From Rapana venosa (lineage: Eukaryota; Mollusca; Gastropoda; Neogastropoda; Muricidae): DNA of 64,000 bases. The stretch is from positions 52,121,476 through 52,185,475 of the forward strand of contig CM054154.1 in NCBI GenBank assembly GCA_028751875.1. The letters are read 5' to 3'. A model generated the notes under the pieces. That model was given only the letters and a program-made list of their open reading frames with translations. It had not been told where the DNA came from and searched no databases. This document shows, in pieces, positions 35,601 through 46,976 of the stretch (its first letter is position 1; every line of letters starts with the position of its first letter). The translations under genes and the position numbers were made by a program.

Positions 35601-35957
35601 TACAGCCTCAAAATCAGGTGGCCGGAAGTCATATCCAACAAACAACTGTGAGACAGGACCAGACAAACCCCAATCAAGTCCATTATTAATGGACTGGGGG
35701 TGGGGATGGATCGGCCATACACTCCGCAAGCCTGCATCAAATGTCACCAGGCAGACCCTTGACTGGAATCCACAAGGGAAGCGGAAAGTTGGTCGACCAA
35801 AGCAGACCTGGTGCAGAAGTGTTGACGAAGAAACGAAGGCAGCCGGAATGACATGGGCCGAGCTGAAGAGGATCTCCCAAAACCGAGTTCATTGGAGGGG
35901 TGTTGTTGCAGCCCTATGTTCCCCAAGGAACTAAGAGGCATAAGTCAAGTAAGTCAA
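32682..35957 (+). mobile_element. RTE-like retrotransposon, second family, near full length (right-contig copy)
   Basis: About 3.3 kb. A 5' UTR begins GGTGTGTCACCTTGTCGTAG. The endonuclease follows (LKILGLCETS-like near 33120; a DMNAK-like piece near 33460), then a basic coiled linker (33900-34300). The RT has FVDFQKVFDSVDRDVIWKLM (34788-35087), FSVQTGVGQGQPSS and an intact LDFADDISLL near 35150-35180, followed by TGLQINIGKTEVMRV. The C-terminal part reads VLLYGSETWRVTKTNTHKLQ, GWIGHTLRKPASNVTRQ and KRKVGRPKQTW, then RISQNRVHWRGVVAALCSPR with a stop at about 35934. The 3' end is an AAGTCAAGTAAGTCAAA tail. Frames are broken by many single-base indels, some probably consensus errors. It interrupts the I-like element between linker and RT. 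Confidence 0.85.
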
Positions 35958-35964
35958 ATCTCTA

Positions 35965-37200
35965 TACCCTCTGCTATTAGGTGACAAACCATCAGATTTA
36001 CTGTTGTTAGCAAACATGGCTACAATGCTTCTGCTTTTTCTAAATCTGATGGGAATTTATTACTTGCATTTAATTGTTACTGGACAAAGTGTAAACTGAA
36101 TCCATTTTTTTCATTTCTTTCATTTTTGTCCAAACCTTATTAAAATCTTTGTGGTCTGATATCTCCCTAGTGCAATACGATGACTCATAGTACTTTTTAG
36201 CTTCTGTCATTATCTTACTGCTTTTAATGTTTGCTTGCTTCAAATTAATGTAATATTTTTTTCATTTTTGTCTGCTAGATAGGTTTTAAAACATTGCTTT
36301 TATATTGAACAGCTTTCCACTTCATCTGTCCACCAGACATTGCTGTTTCAAACCAAGTATCTCGCAGGTTTTTAACTTCGGTATAGAGAAATTTGCAGCT
36401 GATAAAACCTTTCCTGGAAGGCAGAAAACAATGTGTCACACGCTGACATTTTTTGAGTATTTTAAACTCCTCATAAGCAAAGAATTTCACAAAATAACCT
36501 TCCAATTTTGCATGATTGAATTTGGGACCATGTCGGTATGTTATTATCGGTAATGGTTGTTTCATCTGCTATTGTTAAGTATGATGGCAAATGATTACTC
36601 CCGAATGTCTCCCAAGAAGGGGGGGGGGGGGGGGGGGGGGGGTGGAACAAGTTCACCAGACAACTTCTGTTAACTATTATGAATAATATAGCTATAATAA
36701 ATTCATACAATATATTATTATTATTATGATTTATTATTATTATTATTATTTATTAACTGATCCATCATTCAGAAGATAAAGAGAGCTGTCAACTATATTT
36801 TCTACTAAGGAATTACTAGTGCAGAAGTACAACCATTTTCCCAGAAAGGAGAGTGGGCAGTAAATCACCCCCCTGTTATCATTTGCCTCGCTGCTGATCA
36901 TGTACTCTCTGTATTTAGTCCATTTGGACCTTTTGGTAGGTAGAAAGACATGACATTCATTGAGAGTGTGTTCAAAATTTTGATGTAGCGCACAAGCATG
37001 TACTTCTAATCAGTTTTTAAAAACTGCACAAGCACGCACGTTATATTGTAACTCTATAAGTTATATAAATGGTTATAAAGATTTTCGTACCTGAATCCCA
37101 GTTCAAATATAGGAGGGTAGTAAATAATTTGGAACTTGGGGAAAGTTTGGGAACATCTAGTATCTAGGGACTGAAAGATTCAAAACCTCACAAACTGCTG
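35965..37200 (-). pseudogene. Linker and APE endonuclease of the I-like element (right-contig copy)
   Basis: Counterpart of 20465-21660 with more frame breaks: linker 35965-36640, a poly-G run (36618-36641), an ATT-rich L2-type end (36690-36760) and endonuclease 36770-37200. The left-contig copy is more readable here. Confidence 0.65.
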
Positions 37201-37639
37201 TTGTGGATAAGAAATGTTTAAATTAGTCTAAATTGGATGAAATATACATTCAGATGAATGTGATCGTAATATGCTACCTGTGCTTCACCTCAATGATTAA
37301 GAAAAACAGCCCAAAACACCTGACCTAAGATGAAAGTTAACGTCAAAGTAGTGGGCGGAAAAGCAGTAAAACTGAGAAAAGTAACCAATACTGAAAAAAG
37401 TGAAACAGAAAGAAACCTACAAGTAAAATAAACCAATGAGCAAAAACAAACAAAAGACACACACCTACAAAAACTCCACCCCCCAAAAAAAACACAAAAA
37501 AACAACAACAACAAAAACACAACAAAACAACCAAACAAACAAAGAAAAAAGTGCAAACTACTAAAGCCTATGTATATAATGATGTCAAGTGTCAAAAAGT
37601 AAAAGAGCTTAAGGAATCTGAGCATTTTTGAGATGAAGA

Positions 37640-38560
37640 CAATGGGTGGTCAGAGTTTAAGGAAAATGTTCAATGACTTGTGATATACTCTTTGGATTCT
37701 TCTCCTGTTATTAAAAAAAAACAACCAGCAAGACACTTCCCTCAGTAATACACTAGGACAAGATCCCCATGGAGTTTGTAAACAAGAATTAGATCTATGT
37801 CCATGATAACAGGGAAGAGGTTCCTGGTGAGAAAGTGAGTTGGAAAGAGGACCTGGATCTATTTTCTTTTCTTTTTGGAGTACTCCCCAGAAATAGATTT
37901 CATGGGACACAAAGGAGACATCTGTTCTTGATTTGATCAGTTCGGCACCCAGAGAGCGTTTGTACAGGTTCCTCTGTACTTCAATGGCAGTGATCGTTTC
38001 TGGAGCCACCCTGCTGACAACAATCTTACTGGATGGGTATTCCAATTGGCAACATGGTTTGATAAAAGTAGCAAAGTCGTACTAACTGCCAGTTACATCC
38101 TTTCTTTGTTAGTTGCGCACCCCACAGTGAATAACTATGGAGTCAACTGGCTGCTGAACATCAGATATAACAGATCTAATGTTTATCTCTTCCATTTTGT
38201 CCAACTCTTGCAACACCCCTCTTAACCCTAAACGCCAGGCCAATTTCTGGTTTGTATGCCTGATAAGACAGTAGCATCATGCAAGGTGGAAGATTATTAC
38301 CTCTTTTCATACGTTTTTCTGGAAGTGTTTCTCTGTTGTCGTCTTAACGTCAGTGAGCATGAATATCCCCTCATATTTTCCATTTGTCTTTTGGTCTTGT
38401 TTCTTTCGTTTCTTTAATTGTTTTCTGTTGAGTTAAGCAGTATGTTTTGTTCACACTGAACGACTCTCTGGTGATTTGCTTGCAAAGAGCGTCCTCATAA
38501 GTGCTGATAGAGTCTGTCTGATCTGGCAGTTTCCCTTTGGAACTTAAGCCTTGAAATTCA
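37640..38560 (-). pseudogene. Esterase-like ORF1 of the I-like element (right-contig copy)
   Basis: Counterpart of 22110-23030. An open piece (37650-38045) contains SSKIVVSRVAPE, IEVQRNLYKRSLGAELI and SFVSHEIYFWG. Frameshifts separate the coil, the first esterase-like block and this block. Confidence 0.55.
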
Positions 38561-39000
38561 CTGTCCACCAATCCCTCATATTCCAAACCTTGGGGCGCCT
38601 TCGAAGCTTTGTCAACCACCTTTCTCCAGTCCCCCTATCTCTCAGCCGCCACAGGGTGTTTCTCCACTCCATGTCTGTCACTCTCGAAAGCTGTCCTAAC
38701 CATCTCTTCCTTTGTCTGCCTCTTCTTCTTCTCCCTCCACTGTGCCTATTAGGATTGTTTTAAGCAAGACCAGAGGAAGCATGTGACATGACCAAACCAC
38801 TTCAGTTTTTCATTGTCCTAACGAGTGTTTGAAGGTCAGTAATAGGGCCCGATTTTATTTCGGATGCGTCCTCTTGACTTCTCATTCATGATGTGGTCAT
38901 TGTACGAGATGCTAAGAGTCTTCGGAAGCACCTCAATTCTACAGCTCTATTCTTCTCTCTAAGTCCGCTGTGAGGGTCCATGATTCACATGCAATAAAAA
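38560..39000 (-). pseudogene. RTE-like element, 3' part (right-contig copy)
   Basis: Counterpart of 23030-23457. It encodes the CESWTLTA...LLGISYK...VVDKASKAPQG region on the minus strand, with the 5' part at 41419-42430 beyond the nested L2-like element. Confidence 0.7.
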
Positions 39001-41418
39001 GACCTAAGATCGGGGGCCTTGAAGAACTGTTGACAAACACCTCCCGTTGTTTCTCGAGGGTGCGCGACCGGCCTTCACGCCTTGGGATGGACGAATGGGG
39101 TGAGAGAGGGGTAGAAGGGTGAATCGGCGGGCAGAGAGAAAGTGGAGAAAGACAAAACTCTCAGTGCACAGAAAATTTTAGTCAAGGAAAATGTGGTATA
39201 CAGAAACTCTGAAAGATCAAAGATAAAAGAATGTTATTTTGAGGAAATGAAATCATGTCGTGCATCAAAACAAATTTCACTATAGCTAACAGCCACCTGG
39301 TAAGAAATAATTCCCTAACCCCCCTTCCCACAAAATGTGCCCCTACACGATCTAATCCACAAAGTTTTTGTAAATTTTTCATGGTTAAAATCAACAAATA
39401 ACGCGATGAATCTTGATCCAGCTACCATCTGTTCCAACCTAGTTTTCCATCAGTATTGATGTCCCATTTGTCAAACCTTTCAACCAGTTTCTGTGAAAGA
39501 CATCTCTGTCGCATGCCAACAAAAGCTGTTTTGTTTAGATCCTCGCCCACTGTTTTTGATAAAGCAAAACCTTGATATTGTGGCACCTATGTTAACCAGA
39601 AATCAACAATGCATCTCTGTCGGCGGGATCTGGTACCCTGTCAGTTATCAAAAATGCTATTGTTATCCCACACCTCAAGATAAAAGGTCTAGACTTGCAC
39701 TACTATGAAAAATTACAGGCCCGGTTACCAATCATCCTTTCATTTCAAAAGTTCTGGAAGAGGGTCGTCCTCAAACAGCTTCAGAGCACCTAGCTTGTTA
39801 ACCCAACCTTTTGGAAGAATCATCATCAGCGTATAGGGCTGGTCACAGCACGGAGATTGCCGTACTTATGTCACCAGCAGCCTGCTTTTGCAGAATGCCG
39901 CCGCAGAGTGTCGGTCATGGGCTTGGTTGGGAACCTCAGTGCGGCATTCGATACACGCTACCACTCTATATTGCTCAAAAGACAAGAAATACACTTTGGC
40001 ATAAGAGGTGTTTGCCTTGCATGGGTTACCTCTTATGTCTCTGATAGGTCGCAGAGCGTCTGAAAGAGGAGTTATGTCACAGACTACCCTCCCCCCTCCC
40101 TATATGGCGTACTCAAGGTACTGTTTTGGGTCCGTATTGTTCCCATAACTAATTCTCAGCCTCTGTCTAATGTATGACCTTACATGATTGCCAGTTTCAT
40201 AAATATGCAGATGATAACAGAAATTTCGGCAATGCAACACTTCAAAATTTTTCAGACGCCACACGCACACTGGCAGATTGCACGCACAGTGTCCTTCAGT
40301 GGATGACCCCGCAGCAACAAACTCAAATTAAATACAGACAAGACAGAAGTTATGCAGTTGGTTCACATCTATCTTATGCGGTGTCGGTGAGTTCTGTGGT
40401 CTTGGGTGCTGTGACATAGCTTTTCAGAGTTTCTGTGCGGTAACTGGTGTTTCATCTAGAATCCTAACTCACTCCATGAAAAGACCACATTAGTAGTCTG
40501 CAGAGCATGCTTTCTATAGCTGCGCTGTATTAGCACACATAAGAAATTCTAGCCTCGAGAATGCAGGATCAAGCCGTTTTCCAGCGACCGTCTTGTCGCG
40601 ACTGGACTATTGCAAACTCCTGTTTTTATCGGTATACGTGATGAACACTTTACACGCCCGCAGCGAATTCAGAACTCTGCTGCAGGCTCATCCGTGGAAA
40701 TAGCAAAAGGGACCATGAGACTCCCATGCTTAGGGAGCTTCATTGGTTACTGTAAGGGCACGCTGACAGTACAAAGTTGCGGTCTTGGCATACTGTCACT
40801 CTGAAGGCTCGCTTGCTCCATCTCTGTCAGCTGCCTTGAAATCACGCACCACAACTAGAACCCTGCTGTCTTCGAATGATAACTTACTTGTTGTACCCCA
40901 TTACAACCTCAAAACCGCAGGTCGTAGATCTTTTGGTGTTGCTGCGCCCACGATCTGGAACTCTCTGCACCAGCCGTCAGACATGCTCCCACTTTATCCC
41001 AGTTTAAGTCTTCATTGAAGACACATCTCTTTAATGTATTTCTTTAGCTAGTTAAATATATTGTGCTTGTCTTGACAGTCGCCGTTTGTCACACTGTAGG
41101 CTACTTCATGTGCATGCCTGGCTGTTGGTTATGTTTTTTTTTGTTAGTTATGTTATTGCTAGTGCCTTTTCTCTGAGTGTACTGTTAATTGCCCTGCTAG
41201 TATGTGCCCGGACGCAAGTGTGTGCCTCTACAGTGCGATAGGTATCTCTAGTAAATTTATTTGCGCTTTAGAAATGCTCATTATCATTGTTGTTGTTGTT
41301 ATTATGTGCTGTGTGTGCATGCGTATAAATGCGCATGGTATAAAAGCGCATTGAGTCATTGCTTTGAGAAATGTGCTATATAAATGCTATTCATTATTAT
41401 TATTATTATTATTATTAA
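39001..41418 (+). mobile_element. L2/CR1-like element nested in the RTE (right-contig copy)
   Basis: Plus-strand frames carry a linker (39060-39400), then NLDIVAPMLT, SAYRAGHSTEIAV (near 39830), NLSAAFDT (RT motif A, near 39935), a YGVPQG-like piece (near 40100) and a YADD-derived motif near 40205. LDYCN/DEHFTRPQRIQNSAAGSS follows near 40610-40700, and RRSFGVAAPTIWNSLHQPSD near 40925-40980. It ends with GAGAAATGTGCTATATAAAT and a TTATTATT tail at 41418. It separates LAQTTAAMS from CESWTLTA of the host RTE. Roughly 25-30 codons usually lying between these motifs are absent, so a small target deletion probably accompanied insertion. Confidence 0.75.
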
Positions 41419-42430
41419 GATTGACATTGCTGCTGTGGTCTGGGCAAGTCTTGACAGTATTTCTGGTTTTGATCCCTTGTCTGTCACGATAGATCCCAGA
41501 TATTTAAATCTGTAAACATTTTCAAGTTTCTGATTTTTGATTTCTGATGTGAAGTTGCTGTTTGTCATCACTTTTGTTTTTTCCCCGCTGATTTCCATAC
41601 CAAATTTTGTTGATTTTTCTTCTATGCGGTTCACTAAGTCTGTTCTTGCTCATGGCCAGCTAATCCGTCAATATCATCGGCGAAGGGCAAGTTTGTGATT
41701 GTTTGCCCTCCAATACTCACTGTTCCTTCATGTTCTTCTAGTGCTTCTTCCATGATTCTCTCAAGAAATAGATTGAAAAGAGTTGGGGAAAGCAGGCAGC
41801 CCTGGCGCACACCGACCTTCATCCGAAACCAATCACCTATGTTGTTGTGAAACACTGCACTTGCTGCATTCTTGTAGAGGCTCTGTACAACTTTGATTAG
41901 GTTGGCATTGATGTTGTAGAGGTTCATAGTTGCCCACAGTGCAGCGTGCCAAACTCTGTCAAATGCTTTCTTGAAATCGATAAAGACATGATAAGGTCCT
42001 GTTGATGCTGGATATATTTTTCCCTTATGAGTCTTATGTTGAAGATCTGCTCTGTTGTACTGCGTCCAGGTCTGAAACCAGCTTGTTCTTCTGCGATGAT
42101 TCTTTCAGCCTGTGGTTTGAGCCTGTTCAGTAAGATCTTCAGCATCACTTTGCTAGGGTGACTGATGAGACTAATGGTGCGGTAGTTCTGGCATTGTTGG
42201 AGGTTGCCTTTTTTAGGAAGTGTTATTATAAGGGATTGTGTCCACGCTTTTGGCCATACTCCAGTCTGCCAGATCTTGTTGCAGATTTGATGGAGTACGT
42301 CTATACATGGATCACCTCCTGCTTGCACCATTTCAGCTGGGACATTAACAACACCTGCAGATTTTCCCGGTTTTAGAGATGAGACTGCTTTTACAACTTC
42401 TTGAAATGAATGGCTGTTTTTCCCTCAGTT
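41419..42430 (-). pseudogene. RTE-like element, reverse transcriptase (right-contig copy)
   Basis: Minus strand: VSSLKPGKSAG near 42390, then LPKKGNLQQCQNYRTISLIS, AEEQAGFRPGRSTTEQIFNI and a FIDFKKAF-like motif A altered by a frameshift near 42000. A second frame has WATMNLYNINANLIKVVQSL, GVRQGCLLSPTLFNLFLER and the intact catalytic PFADDIDGLA (41634-41927). A third has MEISGEKTKVMTNSNF and FKYLGSIVTDKGSK (41419-41634). This is the best-preserved RT of this RTE family in the window. The insertion lies in ORF1 of the I-like element. Confidence 0.85.
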
Positions 42431-42590
42431 CAGACACTCGTTTTTCTAGTGATGAGATCTGGCCACATAAATTAGTAATCAGATGTTTCATTTTTAAGAT
42501 CGTACTTACAATGTCCAGACTCTGAATTGTACTGTCATTGCCTTCGTTCTTAAAACCATATATTTCCCCGGCAATGTCTATACCATTTCT
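42431..42590 (-). pseudogene. ORF1 N-terminal coil of the I-like element
   Basis: The minus strand reads IQSLDIVSTILKMKHLITNL, then CGQISSLEKRVSELREKQ, a heptad-like coiled coil typical of non-LTR ORF1 proteins. It ends at the RTE insertion and should continue with LKFQQETARLRQT at 38560. Upstream it meets the interrupted Nimb-like element. Confidence 0.5.
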
Positions 42591-44350
42591 TTGTTACACA
42601 CGACAAATATTTCTGTGCTTGAAAAATGCTTTTAAATGAGTGAAACCATCTATATTCATCCTTATCCTCCATACCTGATTGCCAGTTCTGTTTGAAAGAA
42701 GCAATAAACCTTTCTTTAAATTCATGAATAAAAGTGGACTTGTACCCTACACCCTGACTTAACCATACAATACCAAAACTGTTTTCTGTAAGTTTCTTTT
42801 GCACATTTGGCACCCAATTGGAATGACCAGAATCATGTTGTAATACAAGCATTTGGTAAGCTTGACAGCATATCCTTGACATAGGCAGCTGAACAAGCTT
42901 AAGCCAATGTTTAATACATTTAACAGCAGTTCGTATATATATATGAAGTGGACACCTCCCAGTCTCTGCATATACTTCTTTGTTGGAGGCATGAAGGGGG
43001 ACATTCAAGAATCTTTTAATAGCAAAGGTATGCACTGCTTCAAATATGCTTACATTTATTTATTTTTTATTTATTCAGTCTCTAAGCCCTATACTTAACT
43101 TGCATATGTCAAGATCGGTTCATTCAGTGAATCGAACAATTTCCAGAATAAACTTTGATCTGTTGACGTTAACTTTTTTGTGATCTCATTATTTCTCTTA
43201 TCCCCATTCTCCCCTTTCTACAACCCTCTGTCAGAGCACTGGTAATACTTATTCTATTTGTGAAAAGCATTCCTAAGTATTTGTATGAGTTTATCACCTT
43301 AATAACTTCATTTCCATAAAACCATTTCTCTTTTGAAGCTAAATGTCCCCCCATTCTAAATACAATTATGTTTGTCTTTTTAAAATTAACTGTTAAACGC
43401 AAACGGTCAGCTTCCCATTTTATTAAACTATTAAGTTGATTTTGGAGCCCAATAATTGTATTTGACAACAGAATAACATTATCAGCAAATAATAATAAAA
43501 ATATTTCTTCCACATCAGGGATTAACGGAATACCGTGTTTCCCTGTTCTGGACACCTCAGTGGCTAAATCATTAATGAAAATGGAAAACAACATGGGACT
43601 CAGCAAGCAGCCTTATTTCACACCTCTTGGGCAGTCAAAATAATCAGAATAGCAACATTTATCACGTACACAGGCTAAAACATTATCGTAGATACTTCTT
43701 AAAGCACAGTACAGTTTACCTTTTACAGCAGTTTTTCTCAAAATATACCACAACCTACTCCTGTTTACTGAATCAAAGGCTTTTTGGAAATCTACAAAAG
43801 CAACATAAAGTTTGGCACTTTAAAGCAAGAACTTCTGAACAATTGCATACAGGTAAAAATATGGTCCACTGTCCTATACCCGGCCCTGAAGCCAGCTTGT
43901 TCTTCCAGTATTTTTCTTCTTGCTCTGCCCATTTTGTGAGTCTTTTGGTCAAAATGCGTGTGTACACTTTGCTGACAATACTTGTTGGGGCTATACCACG
44001 ATAGTTATCTGGCTGGTTTACATCTCCTTTCTTGTGGAGTGGCACAATGATAGATTTGGACCACTGGATAGGAAAAACACCTAAATCAAACAATCTGTTA
44101 AAATACACAACCAGAAAATCAACACCTGAATTGTCTTCATGTTTCAGCATTTCACCAACTACATTGTCAGGCCCTGAGCTCTTAAGAGCTTTCAGGCTAC
44201 CAATACTCGTAAGAACCTCTTGCCTAGAAATAGACTCATTAACAAAATATCACAGTTTTCTTTCCTCTATTTCCTTAGTGATATCTATGTCATCTAGTTG
44301 AATTGCTAAATTAGTTTCATGAAATTCTTTGAAAAAGTGCACATACTATT
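42591..44350 (-). pseudogene. Nimb-like element, RT and C-terminal region (right-contig copy)
   Basis: Minus strand, in order: IGSLKALKSSGPDNVVGEML (44150-44220), PIQWSKSIIVPLHKKGDVNQ, DNYRGIA, then a frameshift, EEQAGFRAGYRTVDHIF, LSPMLFSIFINDLATEVS, FADNVILLSNTI (43169-43606), VINSYKYLGMLF, and the C-terminal region FAIKRFLNVPLHASN, YAETGRCPLHIYIRTAVKCI, FGIVWLSQGVGYKSTFIHEF (42550-43035). The catalytic FADD reads FADN, so it would be inactive as assembled. The usual C-terminal CPxC...H zinc finger is absent because the I-like element cuts in at about 42590. The endonuclease is not found upstream. Confidence 0.75.
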
Positions 44351-44948
44351 GCTTTGTACTTATACTATTGTATATAACTGCAGTATTGATTCTAGGGTGC
44401 GCCCTTGCGGGATTCCCGCATTTCTTTCTAAATTGCCACAAAAGGATGTGGGCAGTGCATCCTGATGGAGCAAAAAAAATCCTGGAACAACGCGTTTTCA
44501 AACAACAGTGCGCATCGCAACGGGCCGGTTTGTATAATCTCTGATATTAAGCACTACTTCCACCGAAGTTCTCCATTGATACTTCTACAAGCGATCATGA
44601 TGGTCCTACTAAGCAGGCTGGTCGTTCTGTTTTCCTATTCGTTTATGTCATCTTCCAAGAGGCCTTGTACTCCGGGAAACAAGTGATGTGATTGGGACAG
44701 GATGTTGATGGGAGATAGCAGACGACTACCTCCCAGCAGGCGATCAAGTCCCCTGGCTTGGAGTGAAGTGATCATGGCATGCAGTAGGCTTTCAGCGGGC
44801 TGTGTATCAACATGGAAAGAACAATGCCTTCACTAAAGGAGGATGCGCTTATTAAGAACAGCACTTTGGGCATCAGGCAAAAACATGCCAATCCACAGGA
44901 GGCTGTACAAGATGAAACTCTTCAGAAAAACTTCCATCAGTTAGACAT

Positions 44949-44949
<1 letters not shown>
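44351..44949. other. Unassigned sequence
   Basis: About 600 bases present in both contigs (28920-29548). Short frames such as GCALAGFPHFFLNCHKRMW are not recognised and differ between copies. It lies between the 5' edge of a Nimb-like fragment and a CT-rich repeat. Confidence 0.4.
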
Positions 44950-44985
<36 letters not shown>

Positions 44986-45128
44986 TCTTTTCTCTCTCTC
45001 CCCTCTCTCTCTCTCTCTCTCTCTCTCTTTTCCCCACCTCAATGTGATCTAAAAGGGGAAAAGCGCTTCGATTTGTTCTTTTTTACAAGATTCAGCGCTA
45101 TAAAAATTTTCCATATATAATTTATTTT
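44950..45128 (+). repeat. CT microsatellite joined to an L2-type 3' terminus
   Basis: CT repeats (44950-45031) are followed by AAAGCGCTTCGATTTGTTC-like sequence, ATTCAGCGCT, then CCATATATAATTTATT. The last 70 bases match the terminal signature of the L2 elements at 8632-8690 and, in reverse, 61452-61520. No coding part is present, so this is a minimal 3' copy or a non-autonomous derivative. Confidence 0.65.
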
Positions 45129-45154
45129 TTTTAGGGGGGGTGTGGGGGGGGGGG

Positions 45155-45273
45155 GAAGACTTTGACATTGGCTTTAAAAATATTATCTAAATGTAGATCT
45201 CGCGGAATGTGGAAATACAAATTTGATTCATTCTCTTCTCTCTCTCTTCTCTCTACTCTCTCTCTCTCTCTTT

Positions 45274-45306
<33 letters not shown>
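45155..45306 (+). repeat. Short dispersed repeat ending in a CT tract
   Basis: AAGACTTTGACATTGGCTTT, then TCTAAATGTAGATCTCGCGG and GTGGAAATACAAATTTGATT lead into a CT tract (45235-45306). A related sequence runs at 54371-54600. The shared core and shared CT end suggest a small repeat family with a simple-sequence tail. Confidence 0.55.
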
Positions 45307-45900
45307 GGTGAGCTGTTCTCAAGCAACAGAGAAGCTGTACTTTTCACTTGTGCTGTTAATTTTTTCTAATTAGTAGCATGTAATCAAGTACATCCGCAAT
45401 TTTGGTATAACTTCTTCATGAAGGTACACTGATATGCCAGTATTCAAATTTATCCTTCAGAGGTATGCATGTGGCCCACTTTATTGGCGTTTCCAGTTGT
45501 GCATGCGAGGAAGGTAGTGGCCATTCAGCAAACACACAAGAAGGAAGGTGAACTGTGCTGGCCACTGAGCTTTGTTCGCACTGCTTCAGGCTTCTCTCCC
45601 TGCTGATACTGTGTTTTGGGTCCAGTGACTTGAATGGGACAGCGTGTGAAATTATTGCAGCCTTTGTGACTACAGTGCCAGTGCATGTCATCCATCTTTA
45701 AACGAGTCGTTTCCTCAACTCCACTGGTTTACAGATGTTGGCAACAGCTCACTTCTTCATGGAAAAAGCAAGCTTATCCCTTTTGGTTACAATCAGTGTT
45801 TTCTTTACGTGAAGAAAAAATTGGGGTGTGATTAAAAATCTTTCTGTCTTTGCTTTTGTTTTCATTTGGCATTTTTGTGAAAATGGAAAACATTGAATTC
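45307..45900. other. No gene recognised; end of the contig overlap
   Basis: No coding signal. The match with the left contig stops at about 45778, the point where the left contig meets the gap. Confidence 0.5.
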
Positions 45901-45922
45901 CCTGGCTGGAAGGAAGTAAGAA

Positions 45923-46976
45923 ATGTTGTCCACCAAGTGGAACAGAACGTTTCCACCTTCATCCAACTTTGGCATAGTTTTGTTTCAAATCTACACCCTA
46001 TGCTGCACCTTTCCCTTGTTCCTACCTCCCCTTTCCCCACCATGTATCCTTCTACTGCCTTTGTTCCTTTCAAGCTGCGGATCTGCGAGGATGCAGAACA
46101 GGGGGGACCACTTAGGGGGCTCCTTGAACTACTTGGCAGACAACATGTCAAGACACCTGCAGGAGATGAGCCAGAACCAAGCTGCTCTGCCCAGAGACTT
46201 GAGGTCAGTCAGAGACTGCAATGAAACCCTCATGGCAGAGAACAACCGGTTGAAGGCTGACGTTGAATGCCTGAAAGATGTGACTATTTGGAGCAAGAAT
46301 GCAGGCAACTTGGTGATCAACAACGATTTTGTTTTGGACACAGCAAACAATCTTGATGAAGAAGTGGACAAATTGGGGCACATTCCAAAAACAACAACCT
46401 GCGTTTCTTCAATGTGTATGAAGGTCCCAAAGAAGACAGAAAGATGTGCAGAGGAAAAGTTGTCAAACTTCTGAAAACAAATTTCTATGACAGCAAGGTA
46501 AGGACAACTGCTGGACATAGAATATGCCTACCGTCTAGGAAGAAGACAAAAAAACCACAGTCGACCACGTGTTCTCATTGTGTGCTTCCACACCTGGCCC
46601 AGACAAGCTGTTTCTCTTGGAGAACAGAGACATGAGAAAGAAGATGGGCTGAGGAGCTGGGCGTGCATGTTGCGGCTTGAGCTGACCACTCGACAGCAAA
46701 AGGTCCTACAGGAGCTGAAGAACCAGGGCAGAGATGCCTATTTTCGTAATGGGCGTCTCTGTACAGAAACAATGACTTCCAGGCTGGGGTTCCACAAAAA
46801 CACAAACTCCAGATCCTCTGTCAGACATCCCCCCAGAAGAGGCACGGGCAGAAAAAAGACGCACGTAAAGAAAATCCCAAAACGCCTTCCCACAGTGTCC
46901 ACCCTCCCTCTCCAGCATGACGGATTACCCCTCACTTCCACGAGGGGAGTGCCACAGGAACCACCAACCAGTCAGG
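45923..46976 (+). pseudogene. ORF1 of a Nimb-like element (coiled coil plus RRM-like)
   Basis: A coiled-coil segment (LNYLADNMSRHLQEMSQNQA, then NETLMAENNRLKADVECLKD, about 46110-46290) is followed by NNLRFFNVYEGPKEDRKMCR (near 46395-46450). TRQQKVLQELKNQGRDAYFR and NGRLCTETM follow (near 46690-46770). NLRF(F/Y)xVxE...ED followed by LTxRQ...GxxAYFRxGRL is the layout of L1-ORF1p-like RRM/CTD proteins, which bind element RNA. Several frameshifts break it. Unlike the related ORF1 at 57016-58374, no 2A motif was found upstream. It is followed by a 67-bp repeat array. Confidence 0.65.

Larger units (their letters stand above)
30874..45778. repeat. Right copy of the 14.9-kb duplicated segment
   Basis: Begins at the first base after the gap, inside the RTE element, and ends where the left contig ends (about 45778). 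It is the better copy for 30874-35960 and for the Nimb-like part. See the left copy for landmarks. Confidence 0.9.

Noticed and set aside
15490..45778. Biological segmental duplication
   Set aside because: Copy borders coincide with the edges of a 500-N gap and differences are mainly consensus-type errors, so a contig overlap is more likely. Not excluded without reads.
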